Positions 11,955-25,469 of a DNA stretch of 64,000 nucleotides are shown one piece after another. The notes under the pieces are model-generated. The model did not search any database. It saw nothing but the letters and a program-made list of their open reading frames with translations, and had not been told where the DNA came from. The stretch is from positions 6,255,525 through 6,319,524 of the forward strand of contig CM034613.1 in NCBI GenBank assembly GCA_020091685.1. Reading direction: 5' to 3'. Positions within the stretch are counted from its first letter, which is position 1; each line of letters opens with the position of its first letter. The position numbers and the translations under genes were made by a program. The stretch is from Lutjanus erythropterus. Lineage: Eukaryota; Chordata; Actinopteri; Lutjaniformes; Lutjanidae.

Positions 11955-13490
11955 AGAACCAGTGGCGGAAGGAGTGCTTTTACATAAGTAGATATATACC
12001 AAATGGAAAACAATGATTTATCACAAGTAAAAAGTCAGCTTAGTAGAAGTACCAAAGTATTAGAAAGTCCCAAAAGTAAAAGTGTGCATTTGATGACAGA
12101 GTAATATTATGTAACAGCTCTTGTAAAGTTTTAGCTGGTTGAGATGGAGCTAATTTTAACTACTATTATATTGTTTAGTAGTTAAATCTTTAACAATGCA
12201 TCACATGTATAAGATCATCATGTTTCAAATGTAAAATCTTAATCTATTAAGTACCTTTTATCAGCTTGTACCCAGTGCTGGGGGAACTATTTTAAAATTG
12301 TAGTTTACCAAACTAGCAAATAAACAATGAAATGAAATCTTAAATACTCTCAAAAAATCTGGCACGTCTGTATCGTTTGGTCCGGACGTTACAACTTTGC
12401 AGTTTTATCCAGACCTAATTAAGGGGTGTGAAACCTCTCCCTAACCTAGTGTGAAAACACTTTTTTCGACGGTTCAGACTTTCGGACCAATTACAGGAGA
12501 TTGCGACAGGACATCATCAGAGCCAGAAGAAGGAAAAACAATGCACCAAGATAAAATGAGCCACGGGAGCAGATGGGGACAGGTGGAGAACAGATGTTTA
12601 ATTGACATCTGGTCTGATGACTTTATAAACAGTCAACTGGAACTACACTACTGTACTACGATATTATGGTGACAACAATCTGTTCATTCATCTTTCTCCA
12701 TAAAAGGCCACTGAAGTCAGGCAACATGCCGAATTGTAAACAACGTCGACGTCAGACACACGCCTGTCTACAAACTAATCAGTGTCAAATATAGGGAGAT
12801 GCAGTCCACGTAAGTGATGACGACACAACTTAGGTATGACAAACAACTAACCAAACCAAATGCAAACAGTGTCTCAAAAACCTGAACCTTGGTTTGGACC
12901 GTGGTCCAGACTTTTAGGTGTGAACGCACCCTAAAACTACTTTCAAAAAGTTAAGTTGTTGTAGCTCAACTGCATCCAAACTACATCACATGAAATTACC
13001 ACAGTCTGAGTCTGGAAACTCATATTTTTCCACAACTTAACTGACACTGACTAAAGTCAACTTCAACTTTGTTGAAGTGTAGATGTGTTTGATTTATGAC
13101 AGGTCAGTCCTCACTCAGGCAGCCTGAGGATGTGTTTTAAGGAGGGGATAGGGAGCAGTTGCTGGAGCGGCGTCAGGAAATGCTACGTTTCTGGGGAAAT
13201 TCATTGCATTTGATCGCAGACAGGTTATTTTAGAGAATAAGCAGTTGTGACATTGTTCCATATTGTTTATGTCATGACAATATGATGGAAATGTAGTTCA
13301 TAATTAAACTACATGACCCGAAGTGGTTCAATACTGAAATAGTTACTGAGATTTAAATGTTGTTAAACTACCACGCAAGTACTGCAAATTGTATTTAAAC
13401 TAGTAATTGAATTACATGTTGTTAAATACACTGCAGCACTACTTGAAATGCAGTGGAGAGGAGGTATAAAGTAGCCTAAAATTACTCAAT
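11955..13490 (+). mobile_element. nested repeat complex: family D split by a second element split by a third
   Basis: The outer family D copy starts near 11,960 (AGTGGCGGAAGGAGTGCTTT) and resumes at about 13,443 (TTGAAATGCAGTGGAG, then GTATAAAGTAGCCTAAAA). Between them is an element starting CAGTGCTGGGGGAACTATTT (12,275) and ending TACACTGCAGCACT (about 13,438). Inside that, about 12,350-12,945, is a third piece rich in GGTCCGGAC / GGTCCAGAC and ending AGGTGTGAACGCACCCT. No coding capacity. Confidence 0.7.
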
Positions 13491-15635
13491 GCTTGACAGC
13501 AGAGGTAACCCAGAGAAACAACAAATGGCCATTGTGTTTAAAGTTACTACGTTCTTTTTCTTTTTTTATTGTATTTATTTGATTATGAATACAAAGGTTG
13601 CTCTAAAAATCTGTCCTTCAACACAACAAGTACACAGTATATGACCCGAGTCACAGTCTGTCTCCCTGGCCTTCCTCTCCAGCCATTTTTCTTTTCTTAC
13701 CTTCCCTCTTTTCATCTCTGTCCTTTGTGTTAAGCGTCCCAGCATTCTCCAGTAGAATTTCCCAGTGTCGTTTGGTGGATTTTTGCAGTTTTTTTTTTTT
13801 TTTTAGACTCATTTAAAAATAAAGTAGGGGAGACCAGGGATGGTTGTGACAGTTTTGTCTCAGTATCTATAACTCAGTGAGTCAAAGCTCTCAAATTAAG
13901 TACACTTACTTATTAAAAACAGCAATGTTTCCAACTTTTTTCAGTTTTAGTTTTGTACTCGTTTCCATATTTTCCCCATTGGCTATGATTATTTTTGTGA
14001 TGGATCTAAGTGTAAGGTTCTTATCATTACTGTTAAAATAACATGTTTATAATTTATAAAATACATTTAGTTGTTTATTGCTCTGAGTAATTCTAGACGA
14101 ATCTAAAATTTGAATCCGATCACTGATGCAGAAAAATACTGCTGCAAATATATGCAGTCATTACAATTTACTACACACAAAAAATCACATTTTGGTATTC
14201 TTTCAGTTTTACAAAGATAAACTAATAGAATAAATGCATTAATCATGAGAGCTAATGAGATAAGTCAAAGGTCAAAATGACTGCTAATGGCCATTCTGGT
14301 AGTTATGGAGTTCTGGCACTTATAGTGTTAATACTCCACATTAAAACACTGGAACTGCACCAGCTGTATGGACCAAAACTACAAACTGCAGTCATTGTCT
14401 TGTTTCTCTTGGTTTTCTCACATGATGTGTGGCAACCTTTAGTTAATGGACTGAAACATGCAAAACATTTGGTAACATCTTAACATGCTTCTGCTTCTGT
14501 TTCAACTGCCAAAATTTGACTTTGTAGTTTCTGCATTTTGGTCTTATTCAGATCCAGTACAGTGTTTATTCCTTGCTTTGTTTTTGTCTTTGGGGCATAA
14601 CGCACAGATCTTTCATCAATGACCTGCCATTGCCCATTTCCACAGCTGATTCACGACTCAATTATCGGCTCATTAACACACCATATCAATTTATAGATTG
14701 ATGGCCATGAAGAGCAGTGGAGCCAGAGGCACTGAGAGATCAGGCTAAAGAAACAGTGTTAAACATGAGCAATTTGGTAGATAGCGGATCATTTCTTGTA
14801 AATGGAAGTTTAAGGTGCCTTGTGGCTTATCTGCATCTGCATAGTGAAACAGATGGTGGCGATCAGGGGGACGTTTCTACAACAAAGATGGATGCTTTTT
14901 GTATGGTTTAGGTGTGGAAAAGTCACAGAGTGCAGGTTTTGCATGTTTCAAAGTCAGGCAATACATCAAAAAGCACAAACACACTAACAAGCCTCCCAGC
15001 AGATATTCACGGGTACCCAACAATGACATGTTTAACCCCCACCCCTTTGATCATTACAATGGCAGCGAGGCAACAGGAATTTCACCGTTTCTCTCCTGTA
15101 GAGCCCTGCCTCGGCTTGCAAGATACAAAATGTCACCTGGCTGACTTCACTCTGGCCTCGTGTCTCTTTCAACGCAGCAGGAGGGACCACGCTGAGCGAT
15201 GAAAGGTGAAGAAGAAGCGAACAAGTGTTCTTGGTGTTTTTTTTTTTTTTTTTCCTATGAGCGGTGATTTTGCTCTTGGTCAGAGTACGGTCATCTCCGG
15301 AGGGCCAGCTCTGTGTTTTCTCCCTCAGATTTGCTTCTTTTAACAGCTCCTATTTGAATTTGGAAGGAGCGAAAGCGAGGTGAAGGGAGTGCCTGCAAGG
15401 GGATGATGGGAGCAGACAGAGAGTACAGGGGTTACTGTCAGACAGAGAGCACTCTCTCCTCTGCTTATCTCAAATTCTCTCTCTGTCTGATCACGAATCA
15501 TAGCCCTGACTCAACTCAAGCGAAGAGGAGAAAAGCTGGACCCCCTCAGCCATCTTCATTGCTTATACCCCTCTCTCCTTCTCTCCTCTCTCCGTCTCTC
15601 TGCCTCTCTTCCCAGCCATGCGACTCGGGGCGGCG
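13491..15635. other. non-coding stretch
   Basis: T-run at about 13,788-13,804 and a poly-T at 15,236-15,253. A segment starting near 13,829 (GGGGAGACCAGGGATGGTTG) looks like the start of a dispersed fish repeat. Open frames up to 96 codons show no family resemblance or splice context. Confidence 0.4.
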
Positions 15636-15835
15636 TGCTGGCCTTTAAAAAGGCAAACTTGTAATCTGATAATTAACAATCTGCTAAATTTCTCAAAAGG
15701 AAAACAGTCATGAGAAATGTCTGCCTCATGCCTATGAGTAGGATGACCTTTTGCTGAGGCTGGAATGGCAGGCGAGGCGAGGCGACTCACTTAGAAGCAT
15801 TTAATTAGCTCTGCTCACGGCTGTGTGCGCTGCCA
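15636..15835. other. possible conserved non-coding element
   Basis: Even composition with TCTGATAATTAACAATCTGC and GAAGCATTTAATTAGCTC, both containing homeodomain-type TAATTA cores. Called on composition only. Confidence 0.25.
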
Positions 15836-16002
15836 ATGGACAGAGGAGGGGAGGACGAGATGGAGGAGAAGGGAGGAGGAGGAGGAATGAGATAGCCAGG
15901 GAGTGAATTCCAGATGTCTCTTGTTTAATACTTTTTCTCAACCTTTATGCAACAGTAAGTTAGTAAGTGTGAGAGAAGATGGAAGAGGAGTGAAGGGAGA
16001 TA

Positions 16003-16905
16003 CAGGGGTTCCAGATGGTTCTTCCTGAAGGGCTGAGGCTCTACACAGAGCCATTTGCTTCTGAAAAACCCTTTTTCGAGGGAGGGCTTCTTTTTTATTT
16101 TGTGGAAGAAAAAGGTACTTCAAAGATTTGTTGAAAGTATGGTTAAAAGATGTTTTATCATTTAAACAAAGACAATTGTAGCATTGTTTCATCATTAAAT
16201 TGTAAAAGACAAGACAAGATGGTCATAGGTGAAACCCTAAAATATTATTGATCCCATTGGGTGGGTTCTACATGAAGCCCTTGGAAGGGATCACAGTGGA
16301 ACCACCAGGGTGGGTTCTAGATGAAACCCTTGGAAAATAATAGGGTTCTCAGTAGAACACCCTGAGTGGGTTCTGGATGAAACCCTTGGAAAATAAAAGA
16401 ATTCTTGGTGGAACCCCTTAGGTGGGTTCTCAATGAACTCCTTGGAATATAAACGGGTTTTTGTTAGTATCCCCTAGGTGGGTTCTAAATTAAACCCTTG
16501 GAATGTAAAATGTTCATTGTAAAGCACCCAGGGTGGGTTCTTAATGAAACGATTCATGGCAAAAATCCTAGGTTGGATCTAGAAAAAACATTTGGAATAT
16601 AAGAGGGTTCTTAATAGGACACCTTGGGTGGGTTCTTTGTAGCACCCTAAGAAGGTGAAAAGGTTCTGGATGAAACCCTCAGAGAGGGTTCTGGGTGGAA
16701 CCATTAGACCTTAGAATGGTTCTCTGCAGAATCCGTTAAAGGAGGTTCTGAGTAGAACCTTTCACAGATGGTTCTGGGTATAATCCTTTAGGTTGAGTTT
16801 TAGGTAGAACCTTCTCAAAGGATTCAAAGCATATAAAAGGTTCTGCAAGGAATCAAAAAGGGTTCTCCTATAAAGACAGGCCAAAGAACCCTTTATCGTT
16901 CCAGT
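16003..16905 (+). mobile_element. family F element with internal ~55-base tandem units (copy 1)
   Basis: The head (CCTGAAGGGCTGAGGCTCTA, CATTTGCTTCTGAA) and tail (GGTTCTCCTATAAAGACAGG, AAGAACCCTTTAT) match copy 2 at 59.2-60.1 kb in the same orientation. Between them are at least seven diverged units of the type GGTGGGTTCT..GAACCCTTGGAATA, spaced about 49-58 bases. Not coding. Confidence 0.8.
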
Positions 16906-18715
16906 TAGCCTCTTTATTTCTCAGAGCGTAGGACGGAAAAAGACATCAGTAATGACTAGCCTCTGTGGGTTCTGCAGTATTTTCTCTTTTTGTTGTTGTT
17001 GTTATTGTTGACTCCAGAGGGAGTTGTCTGTGTAGCCTCGAGGTGAGCCTCTGAGGTCATGAAGCGCGCCTTTAAAGTGTGACTCAAAAAAAAAAAAAAA
17101 AAAAACAAGAGCAGGACTCTCACCACCCAACACTTTCATTCTGTTGTCTTCTTCTGTGTTTGTTCTTGCTCTTTGCTTCTCTACACCCGGGCTCACTCAC
17201 CTATCTACGCACTAACCTCAGCGGCAGTATAGGAACATATCAGCCCTTTGGCGTATTCAGTGGCTTTCTCTTGTATGTCAGTGTTCATCTGCTGTAAATA
17301 GAACAAAGCTTACAAAGCAGGAAGAAATGCTTTGGATACAAACTCTCTTCGTTTTTACCCACTGCATCTGCTGCTCTTTCCTTTTTCCTTACATATCTAT
17401 TGTTGGACAGTGTCCGGCAGGTTACTTTCAAAACGCATTTCACTACAAATTAGTGAATACATCCCCCAAAATGTAATTTGTGACATATTCCATTAGATTA
17501 CTTAAATTAAGTGACATGTTCTTAATACTTTGGATAACTTTTGGAATACTTGGAAACTGTCTTGCTGAACCCACCTGGGTCACTTTGAATGTAACTAACA
17601 CTTGTTTTTAGGAATGACCTCACTGGAAGGATCACTTTACTGTTCTCACCAGGTTACATAAAGAATTAATACATAAAGGCAGATGCTGCCATCCTTTTCG
17701 CCACAAACAGTAGAGCAGCTTATCACATTTATTTCAACAATTTGGCTAAGCTAATTTGCCAGCTAGTTAACCAAACTAACGAACAAGTCAGGTCAAATGC
17801 TACTTGTATCTAAATCACAAATCCCAATTTGCCTAAGGAGGCTTTATAATCTGCACAGCGTAATTCTTCCTCAGGGTGCTTCTTCAAACTAGACTTTCTT
17901 GCGACCAAATGTTGTTAATATTTGTATTTCCATGCCAAAAATGCATTCCATCCTGTCCACCAAGTGGTGGATTTCGACATTTTGGGACCTAAGGCAAACA
18001 TTGGCATGGGCCCCTCCACAGTCATTGTAAATGAATTTAGGAGTCTCAGTGTCTCTGATCTGTAGTCTGGTGGTCAGGCAGTGGATACTTCTGTATCTCT
18101 TGCCAGATTGCAGCAGGACAAACTGGCTGTGACTGGGGTGGGTATTGTCTTTTAGTATCATAATGCTTCCTCCCTTTTTCAGCGCTGCTGGGTTAGTTTC
18201 ACTTTTCACTGTTCGTTTACACGAGTTGAAGAATAATTTTCGCAGATGCATTACAAGATCATGTAATAGTCCAAGTTAGTGGAGAGGCCCTGGGACACTC
18301 ATGAATTAAGCATTCTGATACAGTTTTAGCAGGACTTAATTAATGTAAACTAAAAAGAAAAAAAAATAATTTTATGGGCAACATATGAGTAATTCCTTCA
18401 ACTAATCTATTGTAACTGTGTTCAGAATACCACCAATTGACAATGTAATTGTAACAGAACACTATTATTTGTATTCAGTTAGTCCCCAGCCCTGCAGGAG
18501 CATGACTTGCCAAACTCTATGTTTCTATTCTGTTCTTTAAATTCACTTACATACTGTATAATAGCAGTATTTGATCTTTAATTCCACCAACTGGGATCAT
18601 TTCACTGTTTTGCTTCACTGCTCTATTGCTTTATGGAACACAATATGGAAATATGTCCCTTAAATCAAACAGAGCACACTGTCATAATGTCAAACGCAAA
18701 CTGAAGTGTCACTGT
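16906..18715. other. non-coding stretch, nothing recognised
   Basis: Poly-A at about 17,086-17,104. The open frames of 60-120 codons (the longest 17,889-18,251, minus) have no recognisable domain and no convincing splice sites. Confidence 0.4.
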
Positions 18716-18719
18716 GATT

Positions 18720-18960
18720 TATTAGTGGAGAAAAAAGGAATAACGTATCTGAGAAATCCATAAACAAAACAGCCAGAGGAAACCGATGGAAGTCAATTCA
18801 ACAAAGTCAATAAAGGATCATTATTCCACCTCATTTCAAGCACATATAGACAAACGCTGGGTGAAATATTAGCACTGAGGCTCCAAGAAGCAGCCAGAGC
18901 TAATGCACTTAGAGGGTTAATCACTGCATTTGTATGCAAATATGTATTTAAGTGTGTCTG
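18720..18960. other. possible conserved non-coding element with octamer motif
   Basis: Even composition; contains a perfect POU octamer ATGCAAAT at 18,934-18,941 and GAGCTAATGCACTTAGAG. Called on composition and motifs. Confidence 0.25.
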
Positions 18961-18964
18961 CCCT

Positions 18965-19335
18965 TATGGGAGGGTTTAATGAAGGAATTGGGCCCAGGCA
19001 GTAGGTGACATTCAGCGCCTGTGTAACCTCAGCGGATAGCTTCCCTGACGCTATTTGTGAATGTTAATTGCTTTTCGGCTGCCGCCGCCTCCCCAGTCTC
19101 CACCTGTCCCTCAGTCCTGAGCAACATGGGACTCTCGCTGTCCTTTAAGCTGGAGCTGTTGTTTAAAAGAGAGACAATCCTCCGAGGAATAATGTTTGTT
19201 GTGTTGGAGCATCACGCCAAAACTGACGCCAGTATGATAAAAGTGTCCCACGGCAGAAAAAAAGGCAGAAGCTTCAATTATCGGAGGTCTGACCCCTTTC
19301 CTGTCTGGCTGTGTACCTGGAAAGGATGGAGTGAA
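18965..19335. other. possible conserved non-coding element or unrecognised exon
   Basis: Relatively GC-balanced and repeat-free. It has a 102-codon plus-strand open frame beginning at 19,057 that includes LSFKLELLFKRETILRGIMF, but no domain is recognised and the frame has no clear acceptor or donor, so it is not called coding. Confidence 0.2.
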
Positions 19336-20112
19336 ATCCTCTTTTCCCTCTCCTTTCTCCTGTGAAGAAAAAGCAGTGTGTCCAATTGCACAGACAGCCA
19401 ATCTTTCCAATTATAATTTAATTTTTTTAGATGACCCCACATGAGACAAAAGAGACAAACCTGTGTATTTATTTCCCACAATTCTTCTCATTCACAAGCA
19501 CACAACAACAAGAAAGAGCAGAGGAGGTGAGATGAGGAGAGGCGAGAGGAGGAGAAGGGGAGTGAAGATAGAGATCTTTCCATTCCTGACAGCGAGCTTT
19601 GAATTGAGGTAATCCACAGAACTGTGGAAATTAAAACCTCATCTGTTAAAAAAAATGCAAATAGACCTTTTGATTCAGCTGCAGAAGGAAATCAAAAGAT
19701 TAGCACCAATACTCATGGATTATGTTTCACTTTTATGCTCACTCCCCCTCTATTTCTTTCTTTCTTTCTTTTTTACTATTTCCTCCTCCCTCTTGCTTCA
19801 TCCAGATTTCTGTCAGAGTATTAAGATCTCACTGTTTCACAGTGAGGTAGAGAAGAAAGGCAAATGGATACAGACAGGAATTTGAGACAGACTCTGAAAT
19901 CTACCTGTGATCTAATTTTGGTCTGTAACGTTGATATCAGGTACAATACCAGTGCTTTTCTCATCTTATTAAGCAGGATTCACATCTGCAAATGAAATAT
20001 TGAACACTGTAAATCAGGACTCGACATATTCTCTTATCGATTGAGGCCCAAATCAGCATCTAGATTTGTCACAGACAGTGGTGGGGGGAAAACTAATCAG
20101 GGCCCCATCTGA

Positions 20113-20515
20113 CCTTTCTTAAGTCCTGCGCCTTTTTGCTCTGTGTTCCAGTAACAGTTGAGCAAGCTTACCTCACTCTACCCAACAGAACCTCAGTCAA
20201 CTTTCTTCTTTCCTTAGATATGCTACATGCTAGTCTTTGTCTTGAAGATGGTTAAAACATTTTTCTGGGGGACTTGTAAAAATGAATGACACATAAGATT
20301 GTCACCTCTTTAGTTAGCTAAATTAGCAAAAGCCTAGCTAAATAGCTAGCTTATGATTGATGCAGATTAGCCACCTTAAGATGTGACTGTAACTGCAATC
20401 TTAAAAATCTGTCTTTTTTTCGACATGGACAAGCCAAACACATAACATATCTGAGTACAAGAAACAGGAAAGGAGAAAACTGACCAAGGTTCCAAAAGGG
20501 GCGGGACATAGGAAG
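20113..20515. mobile_element. family H inverted-repeat element (copy 2)
   Basis: Terminal inverted repeats CCTTTCTTAAGTCCTGCGCC (left) and, on the minus strand, CCTTCCTATGTCCCGCCCC (right). Inner arms share AGATATG(C/T)TA(C/T)(A/G)TG. About 403 bases, the same size as copy 1, no coding capacity. Confidence 0.75.
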
Positions 20516-20714
20516 GATTAATTGATGGAGGGCTGTGGAATAAAAAGTTTGTTTTTGTTTGCTAGTTTTATTTCCAAGTGATTAATGTCATAACCAAGTA
20601 AAATTGGCTGAATAAATCAGGTGAAAGACTGAAAAACTTTGCATCCAAAAAGGAAAAACTAGTGGAGGCTCTCTCAGCCACCTCTCACCCCTTACAAAAG
20701 GCACATAATGGTTT

Positions 20715-20875
20715 AGTCCAATATTTCCCAAACTTTTTTTCCTGGGGACCCAATTTCTTTGACAGGACAAACCATCACAACCCAGGCCTTATCAATAAAA
20801 TTTGGTAAGTTCATTTGTGCATAAATGAACATTCCTGACCATTTTTACTGCTATTTTCACATCACTCTATATTTT
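20715..20875 (+). repeat. dispersed repeat fragment (CCCAAACTTTTTTTCCTGGG type)
   Basis: TTCCCAAACTTTTTTTCCTG then GGGACCCAATTT and ACCATCACAACCCAGG, typical of a fish inverted-repeat element end. Confidence 0.45.
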
Positions 20876-23125
20876 TGTTAAAAAGAAATGTGAGACGGCT
20901 CTCTAACTCAGCTCTGAGGCCTGCTTATGAAGCAGCTAGTGAAAGTTTTTACAAGCTATCATTTGACATTGACGTGTTGCGGACTTCGTGGTGAAGACAC
21001 TTTAGCTTTGTGTTTCTAACAATTTTCAAACACAGGCAAATCTGTAATTTAATCGTGATGCTTGCTGCTCCAGCGTGTTGCTAGCTGCTATTACTTCCAG
21101 ACTGTTCTGCCTAGTCCCAACCAGTTGTTATTTGTAAGAAAAAATTATAAAACATGCATGAGAGACATAGATCAAGAGGCTCACAGAGACTACTTATGTA
21201 TAAGCCCAGAATTTTGCGCTGTGCCCCTGTGCTCATCAATAAACAGTGCATAAATCCTGAAATTACCCTGGCTTGTGATTGGTTGCCACTAAACATTTAT
21301 GAACGCCATGAATCTGTGTTAACACTCCAAGCGTTTAGTCTGGAGTGGTGTTTAATGGGCTTTGTTAAGTGGACAACATTGCTAAGTCTGTTTCATGGCT
21401 ATCACCTGCTACAGTTAACAACCTCTCTTTTTTTATTTTGTTTCTGTTGCTCGCAGGCTTCCTCTTAGGTAGCGATATTCCTGCAAAAGCCATATAAATG
21501 CTAACAACATCGCATTGATTTTCCTCTGCGTGTGTGTTTGTGTGTGTGGTCGTATCTGATACATCAATCTCATTAACATGGGAAGCTTAGGGTGAAGCCC
21601 TCAGCTCGGAACAATGAAAGACGTAAATTCAAACTGTCTGCTGCCCAAAATAAGGCAGTGCAGTGTCCACACTCTGCAATAATTTGAGCACATTAAAGCT
21701 GTAAACCTAAACAGTAGTAAACAGAGAAGAAGAAGGGCGGCGAGATGGAAGACAATTTATCTCCAATCACATCAAGCTTAACAATGTGGAGTGTGTGTTT
21801 GTAAAAAAAAAAAAAAAGCAGGACACTGCAAGTTATCACCATGGCGTGGTGACATTACAGAGAAAGGGCACAGAGATCACGGGGATCAGTGTGTGTATCC
21901 ATGTATGTGTGTGTACAGGGATGTGAAAACAGTGTTCTGGCAACAACCCTTTCACACATTACTGAGCCCAGAGAAGTATGTGGCTCGAGTGGCTTGTCAG
22001 ACAAGATAGAGCTCACAACAAAGGAAGGTTAGATAAGGGGACGTGATTGTGTAGTTTGTGGAGAACAGTCCCAGTAACCTGTAAATGATGCACCGCAAAG
22101 ACACAGCAGTCCTGAAGGTGTGGTTGGTACCAGAGTGGACGGTATGTGATTTAATTTTAATTTAATTCGTTCATTTTAATTTGACTTTTTTTTTACTTTA
22201 GTTCAGCCCAAAATCAAAATGCTGGTCAAAGCTGCTGGTGTGGGGGCTTGCATTGTGCCTCCCCCTGTTCAAAATGAACAAATCACCAACTGCTTGTACC
22301 TTGAAAATTAATGCATTTTAATAGCAGGTAAATTTTACCTGTTTGCTGTATTAGGTACAGCAACCTGTACTAGTTCTAGTCTTAAATTTGTCTAAAAAGA
22401 ACAAATTCATTGCATGCCACACTGAGTGAAATGGATCTAATAATATCTTAATAATATCTGGGTCAAACTGTACAAAATTCAATTTTTAGGCATGTCACAT
22501 GGTTCCAGCTGCATCATAGCACCACAGTGTAAATAGAAATAAAACAGATGCAAGCAGAGACATGTCTGTGCTATTCTAATGTTTTGAAAATGCGTCAGAG
22601 CAATAAACAGACTCTGGCCACTGAGCTGACACTGCCACGCATTGAAGAAACTTCCAAAAGAGGGGGAAATTGTGAAGAAAAGGGAAAAGAGGGCAACACA
22701 TAATGTAGATTTTGGAAAGTGAATTTGATGTTTATTAGCAGTGGCATTACGCTCACTTGTCATTTGGTTGTCGTAGAATGATCACGTTTTTGGATTTCTG
22801 ACAGTCAGAATTTTGAATATGAGACGCAGTAAAACAATAAAATAATTTAACTGAACCCAAACGTACCAGTCACGTGATGTTTCACTCATTCTTGACATCG
22901 TGTTTTGACAGTTGGTTTAATTTTTACTCTTCAATTGTGCTGGAAAACCATATTTTCATTATAAAGTAAACATTCTCAACAGGCGTGCTTTCTTCCATTG
23001 TGATCATTAGCTATGGGGAGCTATTAAGTTGTTTTTCTCAATGTGAGCATCAAAAGTCCTGCAGGTTGGTTGTAAAATCTGAATCTGGAGCTGACAAGCA
23101 GCTTCATCACCGTCCTCTCCATCCT
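20876..23125. other. non-coding stretch
   Basis: A-run at about 21,801-21,816 and short GT patches near 21,530-21,550. The 104-codon plus frame at 21,154-21,468 and its overlapping minus-strand shadow show no domain. Nothing else recognised. Confidence 0.4.
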
Positions 23126-23129
23126 TCCC

Positions 23130-23480
23130 TCCCCCTTTGTTCCCGCTAAATGTGGAGGACAAACGCGTCACGGCGCTCATAAGCCTTTTTAATCAGCGTG
23201 AGAGATTGCCCACATATCTGTTAGCTCTGTCACTAATGGCTATTCTTCCTCATTAGGGAATGCTATCGCTCCTCTCCCTCCACCACGTGCAGGCGTGATC
23301 AATTCCTCTATCATTTAGGACCAGATCAATCTCGCAGCCCCTCTTCCTTTTTAAACTTCAATATCTCCCCCTTCCATCACGATGCATTACTGCATCTAAT
23401 TAGTCACATAGCCTGGGGAGTGGAAGTGGAGCAGGGGAACAGGTCTGTACATCCAAGGTGGGCTCCTGTAGAGCAGATAA
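23130..23480. other. possible conserved non-coding element
   Basis: One of the clearest candidates: repeat-free, with CTTTTTAATCAGCGTGAGAG, CTCATTAGGGAATGCTATCG, CACCACGTGCAGGCGTGATC and CATCTAATTAGTCACAT. It includes an E-box CACGTG and a TAATTA core. No frame. Confidence 0.3.
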
Positions 23481-24049
23481 GTCTTCATTATAAAAGTAAA
23501 TCCCATATACCCACGCAGACTATAGAGAGGGCAGATACTAACAGAAAGTCTCTTGCTGAAAAGTTTAAGATATCTGTGGACATTGACAGTTTGTGAGAGT
23601 CAGTATGACAGAAGTTATTTTGTAGCACTGCGTTGTCTTGTAATATCTTTTGTGCTTCTTCCTTTCCCCACGTGCCTCTTATTACTGCTCAGATGGTTAT
23701 TTCTTATATGCCAGGATCTATTTGACAAGCCCTAGAAAAAACATATGTTCTGTGCTTGCAATCACAATTTGACACATTCCGTAGCTGCATTGCATTTTGG
23801 TCTATTGAGGTTACTGTCAGTAAGGAACATGCAAATGTAATATGTGCTCTTCTACAATGCAAAAAAAATCTTCATTTTGTCAGTTTATTGAGTTTAATTA
23901 TACTATATACATTGCCTTGAATAAGTGGCGGGTTTCTGTGTTTGAACATTGCTGGAAACATTTGAGATGATGACAGTACATGGTTCAACAAAATACAAAA
24001 GTAGCATTTTTAGACATTTTAACATGGAAATGTTACACCTATTACAGTC

Positions 24050-24545
24050 TTCACACTCAAGTCTGAAGTCCTAAACTTTGAGTTTCAAGTCCTAAAAAAG
24101 TCATAATGTAACATTTTGCACACTGTGATTCTTCCTTGGCTGACCATGTTGAAGTTTTTGTATGTGAATGAAATGATCTTTGGAGCTCAGTGACGTAACA
24201 TTAGTTCTTCATGGTTCTCTCCTGCAACTTGATTGGATGCCATCAGATTGGTTCAAACAAAGTGGATCTGAGGAATTAGGAGTAACTTGTTGAGAGTGAA
24301 TAGCATTAAAGTGAGTTGATTCAGGAAATTAAGGGAAATTAATTGTTTTGTGGATTCACACTTAAATAACAGACTTTTTAATTTGGGGGGGTTGGTCGGG
24401 GAGGATATCAAGTAGTTTCAAGTCAAAAGGGTCAAGTCCAAGTGAATTCACAAGTCACTGGTGTTAAAGTCCAGCTCAAGCAAAAGTGCTTTTTGATTTC
24501 GTCAAATTGAGTCTAATGTCATCAAATTTGTGATCTTCTTCTGCT
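24050..24545. repeat. CAAGTC-rich degenerate repeat
   Basis: Several repeats of CTCAAGTCTGAAGTCC, GTTTCAAGTC and GGTCAAGTCCAAGTG, as in a dispersed fish element. It is interrupted by about 300 bases of unrelated sequence. Confidence 0.4.
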
Positions 24546-25469
24546 TCCACTGCAAATTAATTTGCTTCTAAACTCAAATTTCTGGTGCAACCAAATGTCT
24601 TGTTTAAATGTATTGAGGCTCACTTGTACTGGAAACAAACAGAATCACCTTTTTTCCTACTGGTGTAACAAATAAATGCAGAGCTGTTAACATTATTAAA
24701 GTTTTAAGTTGGATGTTTCCTGTAGTACAATAGTAAGATAGTCTTCTCCTTTGTGTGGAAGTGAATGAAAGTATGGATGGGCAGGCTTTTAGCAAGGGCA
24801 TCTGGGAGCCATTGTTTCCTCAGCGTTTAGCTCTGTTATAAGGTCAATACAGCTATGAAAGCTTTAGAGACACATAACACACTTATAAAACCTGAGTGTA
24901 AAGTCGTGCCTTGCAGCATAACAACAAAGCAAAAAAAAAAATCAAAGCTCTGTATAGTAAGAAAGCCACTGTAAGTATGAACAAAGGAGGCCAAGAAAGA
25001 AAAGACAGGCTACTGAAGAGTTTTTTTCTCAGGAGGTGATGCCGATTTGATCTGGAATAATAATTAGAAATACTGTTTTGATGACGGTCTAATCAAGTTG
25101 ACTTGATTATAACTTTTTTTCCTTACAGCGCAGAATCTGATGCAAGGTTAAAAAACAATGCTTGGCTTTATTATATGCAATACACAGGGCAGAGTCTTTT
25201 GTAATATTATGCCTGATAAGAGTCGATTTAATTATTATGTGTATTTCATGGATAATGCACAACTTTGCTGAATTGACTACAAAGGTACAGCTGGTAATAG
25301 ATGAAGAGAAAGCAATTACATTTTTTTGCTCCTTTCATTTTTTTGATTTACACTGTTTGTTGCTGTAACCTGCCCTGTAACCTCCAGCAGAAGAGGATTG
25401 TAGGTTACCAAAAGCTGTTGTGAGCTGCCTCTCTGCCATGCCCCCGTCCGTCCCACTGTAGTGTAGAGA

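Noticed and set aside
16003-16905. CRISPR-like array
   Set aside because: Repeats are diverged, self-overlapping and within an inverted-repeat element; the genome is a vertebrate's.
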